DNA from: Actinomycetota bacterium
GTDB lineage: Bacteria; Actinomycetota; Actinomycetes; S36-B12; CAIYMF01
Length of the DNA stretch: 64,000 nucleotides
Reading direction: 5' to 3'
Assembly: GCA_026393115.1 (NCBI GenBank)
Contig: JAPLAU010000034.1
Location: 1-64,000 of the forward strand
In this document: positions 58,538-64,000 of the stretch, one piece after another
Position numbering within the stretch: position 1 is the stretch's first letter
Layout: each line of letters opens with the position of its first letter
Translations under genes and position numbers: made by a program
The notes under the pieces: model-generated
The model's database searches: none
What the model saw: the letters and a program-made list of their open reading frames with translations, nothing else
Told to the model about the DNA's origin: nothing

Positions 58538-59062
58538 TCAGAGCGACAGGGTGCGGCGCGCTGCAGTCACCAGTCGTTGAACGGAAGTGTCGTCGACTGG
58601 CACGCAGTCAAAGTCGAACCACTGCAGACCCAGACTTTCGTCGTTGCCCTCAATGCGTGCACCCGTCGGAATGACGGCGAGGTACTGCACGTCAAGGTGG
58701 TCGAGTGCACGGCCGTCGCAGGTGAGACCGTGTCGGTCGAGATTGACGGGAGCGTCGCTCAACGTCAAACCCTCGACACCACTTTCCTCGCGGGCCTCGC
58801 GTTCGGCCGCTTCGCGCAGTGTGAGGTCATCGGACTCGCAATGCCCGCCCATCTGCAGCCACTTACCCACTTTGCGGTGCAGCATGAGCAGTGCGCGCTG
58901 GTTGACCGGATCGACCACCAAGGTGCTTGCCGTCAGATGTCCAGCCGCGCACTCTCGCGACAGAGCATCAGGGTGCGCTGCAAGAAATGCGAGGAAGTCG
59001 TCGCGTCGGTCGCCAGCTGGCAGCGCAGTGAGCACCTGCACCGCGTTGGCATGCAGGGTCAC
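58538..59062 (-). CDS. NUDIX hydrolase
   Basis: A 174-residue NUDIX protein with an extra N-terminal helical part (1-45). The Nudix box is GGHCESDDLTLREAAEREAR followed by EESGV (about 72-96), slightly longer in the first segment than MutT. The preceding LMLHRKVGKWLQMGGH is typical of IDI- or ADP-sugar-type NUDIX. GTG at 59062 overlaps the zincin stop by four bases (GTGA). Confidence 0.88.
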   Translation of the reverse strand: MTLHANAVQVLTALPAGDRRDDFLAFLAAHPDALSRECAAGHLTASTLVVDPVNQRALLMLHRKVGKWLQMGGHCESDDLTLREAAEREAREESGVEGLTLSDAPVNLDRHGLTCDGRALDHLDVQYLAVIPTGARIEGNDESLGLQWFDFDCVPVDDTSVQRLVTAARRTLSL

Positions 59063-60405
59063 GACTGGACCGGTCCGACCGTCCCGTCACCATCGAGGTC
59101 TTCGCCGAGTTCGGCCTCAATGGTGCCAAGGTCGAGAACCGTCGATCGACTCAGGAATGCAGCAGGGTGTTCGAGATCGTCCGAGGTGGGCAACAAGTCC
59201 GGGTGCTCCCACAGTGCGTCGCGCTCATCGGGTCCGAGTTCGCTGCCTGCCATTTCCCACAGCGTCGCAGCTTCGCGCAGTCGGCGCGGCCGCATTTCCA
59301 GACCGACCAAGGTGGCGAAAGTCTTTTCGGCGGGGCCGCCAATGGCGCGGCGACGGCGAACGGTTTCGCGCAACGCGTCGGCGCTGGGCATGCGCGGTGC
59401 GGCTGCGGCGGCGACTACTGCGTCGACCCAGCCTTCGACCAGTGCCAGCAGAATCTCAAGGCGGGCGAGCGCTGCTTGCTGTTCGGGGGTGGTGGTGGGC
59501 TCGAAAACCCCGCTCGACAGCACTTCTTGCAGTGCTTCGGGGTTGTTCGGATCAACATCACGCATCGCTTCTTCGATGAGCGACTGATCAACGTGCACTC
59601 CGCGGGCATATTCCTCGACGGCGCCGATGAGGCGGGCGCGCAACCACGGCACACCGGCGAAAAGCCGCTGTTGTGCGGCCTCGCGCAGGGCGAGGTAGAG
59701 GCGAACATCGTCATCGGGAACTCCGAGTCCTTCGCCGAAGGCCTCAACATTGAGGGGGAGCAGCGCTGCGCGGTTGGCGTGCGGGCCGTCGTCGACGAGC
59801 GGCACTCCCACATCGCCGGCACCCAGTACCTCGGTGGCGAGCGTGGCCAATCCCTGACCAACCTGCATGCCGAACATCATCGATCCCATGCGCTTGGCCA
59901 TGCCGAGCAGCGGACCCATCATGGAGGCCAGTTCCGGCGGAATACCGTCAGGAAGTTCGGGCGAGTCAGTTGGCAGGATCGTCCCCATCGCCGAGGACAC
60001 ACTCGCGGCCACGGGCTCGATGATGCGCTTCCATACGGGCAGGGTCGCGACGAGCCACTCACTGCGTGACCAGGCCTCGGGCTCAGTCGCGATCGCCGGG
60101 AAGGCAGTGTGCTCGTCAAGCCAGTGCTCGGCCAAACGCACGGCGTCGGCGATGCGGGCGCGGTCACCGGCATCAGGAGCCGGGTCACCCGCAGCTGCGA
60201 GCGCCTCGCGGGCGACGCGCTCAGCGGTTTCCCAACTCACCGGGCCATCGTCACCGCCACCGGACGACGACAACATCGCTCCGAACTGCTGGAGAGCCTC
60301 ACCTAGTTGATTCATATCGAGTTTGCTCAGGTCAAACGAACTCGGGTCGAACGGCTCGTCGCCGCCGTCACCCTGACCGAAACCGAATCCAGATCCACTG
60401 CTCAC
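59059..60405 (-). CDS. Zincin-like metalloprotease family protein (DUF2342/Zincin_2)
   Basis: A 448-residue actinobacterial protein with a Gly/Asp-rich N-terminus. The family core includes M-G-P-L-L-G-M-A-K-R-M-G-S-M-M-F-G-M-Q-V-G-Q (about 160-182), the N-V-E-A-F-G-E-G-L segment and LREAAQQRLFAGVPWLR (about 235-251). In relatives I recall the last motif as REAAHxRLF; here the His is Gln, so the metal site may be altered. GTG start with GAGGAGG upstream. Divergent from the epimerase gene and cotranscribed with NUDIX. Confidence 0.88.
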   Translation of the reverse strand: MSSGSGFGFGQGDGGDEPFDPSSFDLSKLDMNQLGEALQQFGAMLSSSGGGDDGPVSWETAERVAREALAAAGDPAPDAGDRARIADAVRLAEHWLDEHTAFPAIATEPEAWSRSEWLVATLPVWKRIIEPVAASVSSAMGTILPTDSPELPDGIPPELASMMGPLLGMAKRMGSMMFGMQVGQGLATLATEVLGAGDVGVPLVDDGPHANRAALLPLNVEAFGEGLGVPDDDVRLYLALREAAQQRLFAGVPWLRARLIGAVEEYARGVHVDQSLIEEAMRDVDPNNPEALQEVLSSGVFEPTTTPEQQAALARLEILLALVEGWVDAVVAAAAAPRMPSADALRETVRRRRAIGGPAEKTFATLVGLEMRPRRLREAATLWEMAGSELGPDERDALWEHPDLLPTSDDLEHPAAFLSRSTVLDLGTIEAELGEDLDGDGTVGPVQS

Positions 60406-60497
60406 CTGACTGCCTCCTCACGCAGTTACTGCTGCCTGTGCAACGTTCGAGCGGTCGTCAGCAATCCCGTGCCATTGTGCGGCAGGATGGACCCACC

Positions 60498-61613
60498 ATG
60501 ACGCAGCGGAGCACTGGGCGGCGCGCCGCCTCCGAACCCACCGTAATGGGCGCTGTCCCCGAACGGCCTTTCGTGGTCGTGACGGGCGCTGCTTCCGGCC
60601 TCGGAGCTGTTCTTGCTGAGCGTCTGGTGCGCTCAGGTCGCCAGGTCGTTGGCCTCGATCTCGAGACTGGAACGACCGACGCTGTCGACTGGCACTGCGT
60701 CGATGTGCGCGACCCTGACATCGCCCGGGTGTTCGCTGGTGCTGACTGCGTGGTGCACCTCGCTGTCAGCACGACACCCGATGCCGACCCGCTCCTTCGC
60801 AGTGATCTCAATGTGCGAGGAACTGAATGTGTGCTGACGGCGGCTGCCGCATCTGAGGTGCGCCACGTGGTGCTGGTGACGTCGGCCGCCGTTCATGGTG
60901 CGTCGGCCGACAATCCGGCACCCATCGACGACGACGCGCCTCTCCTGACGGCCGCCGAGGGCCTGATCGGTGACCTTCTCGAGATCGAAGCATTGGCCGC
61001 GCGATCTCGCGACGTGAGCCCGGATATGAGGGTCACGGTCGTCCGCCCGGCTGCTCTGGTCGGAGCAGGTGCCGACAGTTTGGTGACGCGGCACTTTGCC
61101 TCGCCTCTCATGTTGTCGGTGCGTGATGTGGAAATGCGTTGGCAGTTTGTGCATGCCGACGACGTAGCCGCAGCTATCGATCTCGTGCTTCAAGGTGCGG
61201 TTCCGTACGAAGCCGTGACGGTGGGCTGCGAAGGGTGGCTCTCGCAGCGTGATGTTGAGGCGATCTCAGGAAAACGAAGCATCGAAGTGTCGTCGTCTGT
61301 TGCATTCGCCACTGCCGAGCGCCTGCACCGGGCTGGGCTGACGCCCGCTCCGGCCAGTGAGTTGGCGTATGTCGTGCACCCGTGGGTGGTCACGTCGAGC
61401 CGCCTCCGACACTGCGGGTGGACTGCCGCCTACGACAATCCCACGGCCCTCTCGGCGCTGATTGCTGACCTCTCGGGTACCTCGCTGGCCGGTCGTCGAC
61501 TCGGGCGTTCGGACGTCACGATCGCCGGGGCGGGGGCTGCCGGGGCCACGGTGGCAGCACTGCTCGGGGCGGCCGCTTTCGTCAGGAAAGCGCGCCGAGC
61601 TCGGGGTCTGTGA
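60498..61613 (+). CDS. NAD-dependent epimerase/dehydratase family protein
   Basis: A 371-residue extended-SDR protein. The nucleotide loop is VVTGAASGLGAVLAERLVRS (about 17-36), Asp52-type acidic residue in VVGLDLETG, HLAVST near 76, and VTSAAVHGA near 115. The usual YxxxK is not clear (the region after 120 reads DDDAPLLTAAEG), so catalysis may differ. A hydrophobic C-terminal segment (about 335-365) could anchor it. ATG at 60498; a frame upstream to 60066 runs antisense to the zincin gene and is not used. Its stop is followed at once by the small membrane protein region. Confidence 0.87.
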   Translation: MTQRSTGRRAASEPTVMGAVPERPFVVVTGAASGLGAVLAERLVRSGRQVVGLDLETGTTDAVDWHCVDVRDPDIARVFAGADCVVHLAVSTTPDADPLLRSDLNVRGTECVLTAAAASEVRHVVLVTSAAVHGASADNPAPIDDDAPLLTAAEGLIGDLLEIEALAARSRDVSPDMRVTVVRPAALVGAGADSLVTRHFASPLMLSVRDVEMRWQFVHADDVAAAIDLVLQGAVPYEAVTVGCEGWLSQRDVEAISGKRSIEVSSSVAFATAERLHRAGLTPAPASELAYVVHPWVVTSSRLRHCGWTAAYDNPTALSALIADLSGTSLAGRRLGRSDVTIAGAGAAGATVAALLGAAAFVRKARRARGL

Positions 61614-61693
61614 CTCGCGCAAACGAATCAAAGTGTACGGTGGAGTCAAGAAAGTTCGAAGGATCACCGTGGGCTAACAGGAGGACGATAACC

Positions 61694-61912
61694 GTGGGCG
61701 TGCTGGTCTGGCTCTTGGTTCCGTTCCTCATTACCGGTGTGGTATTCGTGCTTCTGGGCCTTCGGGCGCGTCCCGATCGGCCGGTTGAGGCTGAGCGTGG
61801 AATGCAAGACATGGACCGCTTCCGCGAGGCAATGGCACGCCCCCTGCCCCGTCCGGTGACCGACGAGATCGATCTGCGCGAGCCCTCGCGCAACGACGCG
61901 TCCGCTGCCTGA
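61694..61912 (+). CDS. Small single-span membrane protein
   Basis: A 72-residue protein with one N-terminal membrane helix (about 2-27) and a charged tail including RGMQDMDRFREAMARPLP. I do not recognise a family. The GTG at 61694 has AGGAGG 9 bases upstream (61679-61684); a GTG at 61610 overlapping the epimerase stop is an alternative that would add 28 residues. It stands 12 bases before the Lon-like protease gene and is probably cotranscribed. Confidence 0.65.
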   Translation: MGVLVWLLVPFLITGVVFVLLGLRARPDRPVEAERGMQDMDRFREAMARPLPRPVTDEIDLREPSRNDASAA

Positions 61913-61924
61913 TCTGTTCTTTTC

Positions 61925-62974
61925 ATGAGCCGTCGTAGCGGTTCGCTTCTCCTCGCTTTTTGCCTCCTGTCGCTGTTCGTTGTCGTGGGCTCGGCGATTC
62001 CGGTTCCGTATGTGCAACTGGCACCTGGGTCGACGTTCAACACTCTGGGCAGTGTTGAGGGAGTCGAACTCATCACCATCGCGGAGACCACGACCTACCC
62101 GACGTCAGGGCACCTTGACCTGACCACCGTGAGTGAGTCGGGCGGTCCTGTGGGCACGCTGACCATTGGCGAAGCATTTCGCGGTTGGCGCGACCCGACG
62201 GTTCGCATCATTCCCACCGATGTGATGTATCCGGAGGTGGTTGATCCCGATGCGGTCAAGGATGAGCAGGCGGCCGCGTTCAGTGGTTCAGAAAACTCGG
62301 CCATTGCCGCATCGATGCGTTTCCTCAAGAAACCAGTGACCACGCAAGCGCAGGTGGTGGCGGTGAGCACAAATGGACCTTCTGATGGGGTGATTCACCC
62401 GGACGACATCGTGGTTGCTGTCGGTGGCAAGTCCGTCAAGGAGACCGCTGATATCGCCAAAGCGGTGCGGGCCAAGCCCATCGGCTCGGCGATCGAGTTC
62501 ACCCTCAAGCGCGCGGGAGCGACGGTGAAGGCGACCGTGACCAGCGCCCCTCGGCCCGACAACCCGAACGTGCCTTACGTCGGTATCACCTCCATGACGG
62601 CCTATCGCGCACCATTTCCCATCACCTTCGGGCTGACCGATGTGGGCGGTCCAAGTGCGGGGTTGATGTTTTCGATGGGCATTGTCGACAAACTCACACC
62701 CGGACAACTCAACGGTGGTCGATTTGTCGCCGGTACGGGCACCATCGATCCAGACGGACACGTTGGACCGATCGGCGGTATTGAGCAAAAACTCGTGGGT
62801 GCCCGGCGCGCGGGGGCGGAGTTATTCTTGGCTCCTCGGGAGAACTGTGACGGGGTCGTGGGTAACGTTCCGGAGGGGCTGACGGTGACCCCCGTCGATA
62901 CCCTCACCGACGCTGTGGCCGCCACCGAAGCGTGGGTGGCGGGCAAGCCCGTGCCCCCGTGCACGAAGGAGTAA
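61925..62974 (+). CDS. Membrane-anchored PDZ/Lon-like serine protease (YlbL family)
   Basis: A 349-residue protein: N-terminal membrane anchor (about 7-27), a PDZ domain (about 135-215) and a Lon-type proteolytic domain. The catalytic Ser lies in DVGGPSAGLMFSMG (about 238-251) and the Lys in GPIGGIEQKLVGARRAG (about 279-295), the Ser-Lys dyad of Lon and YlbL. Such proteins clear membrane or secreted proteins. Order before the UPF0182 gene is as in Rv3194c-Rv3193c. Confidence 0.93.
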   Translation: MSRRSGSLLLAFCLLSLFVVVGSAIPVPYVQLAPGSTFNTLGSVEGVELITIAETTTYPTSGHLDLTTVSESGGPVGTLTIGEAFRGWRDPTVRIIPTDVMYPEVVDPDAVKDEQAAAFSGSENSAIAASMRFLKKPVTTQAQVVAVSTNGPSDGVIHPDDIVVAVGGKSVKETADIAKAVRAKPIGSAIEFTLKRAGATVKATVTSAPRPDNPNVPYVGITSMTAYRAPFPITFGLTDVGGPSAGLMFSMGIVDKLTPGQLNGGRFVAGTGTIDPDGHVGPIGGIEQKLVGARRAGAELFLAPRENCDGVVGNVPEGLTVTPVDTLTDAVAATEAWVAGKPVPPCTKE

Positions 62975-63088
62975 CTCGCCCGGACGGGAACTTCGGCGGG
63001 TCCGCACGCGTGAGATGAACAGGGGTCGGAGTACCGTGGCCGACCCATCCCAAGTCCCCATGGGGGACCGTGACCTAAGTTGGTGTCT

Positions 63089-64000
63089 GTGGCGTACGAC
63101 TTTCCTGGAGCGGGCGGTGACTCAGCGGTGACCGATCCGGCACCGCGCAAGCGCCGTGTCCTGCTTCCGACCCTGCTCATTTTGGGTTTGCTCGTACTCT
63201 CCTTCGTACTGTTCTCCAACTTCTGGAGCGACAAGCTCTGGTACGAGTCGGTCGATAAGTCAAGTGTCTTCAGCACGTTGCTATTGACGCGCTTGCTGCT
63301 CTTCGCTGTGTTCGGCGCTGCGATGGCTCTGGGTGTCTGGCTGTGCCTATGGGTTGCCTATCGCGTGCGGCCGGCATACCGAGGCACGTCGCTTGAGCAG
63401 GTCAGCCTTGAGCGTTACCGCCAATCCTTTGACCCTGCCCGACGCCCGGTGTTCATCATCGTGCCGATCTTGCTCGGGTTGCTGGGCGGTCTCTCAGCAT
63501 CAGCTGAGTGGCGCACCTACCTGTTGTGGCGAAATGCGACGCCGTTCAATTCCACCGATCCCCAGTTCAATCGAGACATCGGTTTCTTCACGTTCGATAT
63601 GCCGTTCCAACGTTTTGTCATTGGCTACTTGATGACCGTGGTGATTCTCGGGCTGATCGCTACGCTGATCGTGCACTACATCTACGGCGGAATTAAGTTG
63701 CAGACGCCGGGTGAGCGCACCACTCCCGCAGCACGTGCACAGATCTCACTGCTACTCGGAATTTTCCTGCTTCTCAAGGCATGGTCGTACTGGCTTGACC
63801 GTTTTGAGCTGTCGGTGAAACAAGGTTCACTCATCACCGGGCTCACCTACACCGACGTCAATGCCGTATTGCCAGCCAAAGACATCCTCACACTGATCGC
63901 CATTGTGTGTGCCCTGCTGTTCTTCGTGAATGTGTTCGTGCGCAACTGGACCTTGCCGCTGCTGGGTCTCGGCCTGTTGTTGCTGTCGTCGTTGGTCATC
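63089..64000 (+). CDS. UPF0182 family large membrane protein, 5' part
   Basis: The first 304 residues of a family whose members run to about 900-1000. After a basic lead (PAPRKRR) there are seven predicted membrane helices so far: about 27-47, 69-90, and others around 120, 175, 215, 260 and 290. NFWSDKLWYESVDKSSVFST and GFFTFDMPFQRF are family-typical. The frame stays open to the window edge. GTG at 63089 (or 63083) is chosen because TAAGTT (63076-63081) is 7 bases upstream. Function unknown; the soluble part lies beyond the window. Confidence 0.93.
   Translation, partial: MAYDFPGAGGDSAVTDPAPRKRRVLLPTLLILGLLVLSFVLFSNFWSDKLWYESVDKSSVFSTLLLTRLLLFAVFGAAMALGVWLCLWVAYRVRPAYRGTSLEQVSLERYRQSFDPARRPVFIIVPILLGLLGGLSASAEWRTYLLWRNATPFNSTDPQFNRDIGFFTFDMPFQRFVIGYLMTVVILGLIATLIVHYIYGGIKLQTPGERTTPAARAQISLLLGIFLLLKAWSYWLDRFELSVKQGSLITGLTYTDVNAVLPAKDILTLIAIVCALLFFVNVFVRNWTLPLLGLGLLLLSSLVI

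Noticed and set aside
60066-60497. N-terminal extension of the epimerase
   Set aside because: Arg-rich sequence antisense to the zincin gene; the SDR fold begins after the ATG at 60498.

Overview
The window comes from a high-G+C actinobacterium (roughly 60-65 % G+C by eye). The evidence is frequent GTG starts, many 4-base ATGA/GTGA overlaps, and actinobacterial marker families: DUF3117, DUF3107, AdnA/AdnB, UvrD2, mycoredoxin, SigE/RseA, UPF0182 and the Lon-like PDZ protease. From memory, the gene order follows two blocks of the Mycobacterium tuberculosis chromosome: folP2-Rv1209-tagA-Rv1211-O-methyltransferase-sigE-rseA-htrA-tatB-mrp (Rv1207 to about Rv1232c), and rhlE-MiaE_2-DUF3107-tetR-moeZ-adnAB-nudC-mrx1-uvrD2-ABC1-zincin-PDZ-UPF0182 (about Rv3211 to Rv3193c). 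No mycolic-acid genes are seen, and gpgS, glgC/glgM and whiB7 are missing where Mycobacterium has them. The host is probably an actinomycete outside Mycobacteriales; I cannot place it more precisely. No rRNA, tRNA or CRISPR array was seen.

Layout. 1-134: end of an IS30-like element. 215-1065: a 9-bp repeat array and yceI with a 40-bp palindromic operator. 1.1-12.3 kb: the folP/tag/sigE/htrA/tatB/mrp block, including an ECF sigma factor, its zinc anti-sigma factor, a RseB-like lipoprotein and an HtrA protease as one envelope-stress unit. 12.4-23.6 kb: EamA transporter, CitE-like lyase, secreted phosphoesterase, an acyl-CoA dehydrogenase behind a sharp inverted repeat, an alpha/beta hydrolase-ATPase-NUDIX operon, DEAD-box helicase, MiaE-like protein, DUF3107, TetR and a second hydrolase.

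23.6-35.7 kb: a catabolic island that interrupts the second conserved block. It encodes a GcvT-fused FAD amine dehydrogenase, an APC amino-acid/amine permease, a choline-kinase-like phosphotransferase, a glutamine-synthetase-family gamma-glutamyl ligase, an aldehyde dehydrogenase, a gamma-glutamyl-GABA hydrolase-like amidase, an NTF2-FMO flavoprotein and an OxyR with both redox cysteines. The ligase/oxidoreductase/dehydrogenase/amidase/permease set matches the logic of the Puu (gamma-glutamyl-amine) pathway. The GcvT fusion and kinase suggest a choline-, ethanolamine- or N-methylamine-related substrate. This is the best candidate for an under-described system.

35.8-64 kb: the conserved block resumes with moeZ, a CDGSH protein, a YbhN-type flippase fused to a kinase-like domain, an alkyltransferase-like protein, AdnA/AdnB, nudC, mrx1, uvrD2, ABC1 kinase, a ThiF-like protein, DUF5679, a 565-bp intergenic region with DnaA-box-like motifs and a structured element, a YgjP-type peptidase, a glycosyltransferase, PadR/DUF1048, NUDIX, a zincin, an epimerase, a Lon-like protease and the 5' part of a UPF0182 gene. 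About sixteen genes have a TANNNT hexamer exactly 6-7 bases before their start codon, the signature of leaderless transcription.
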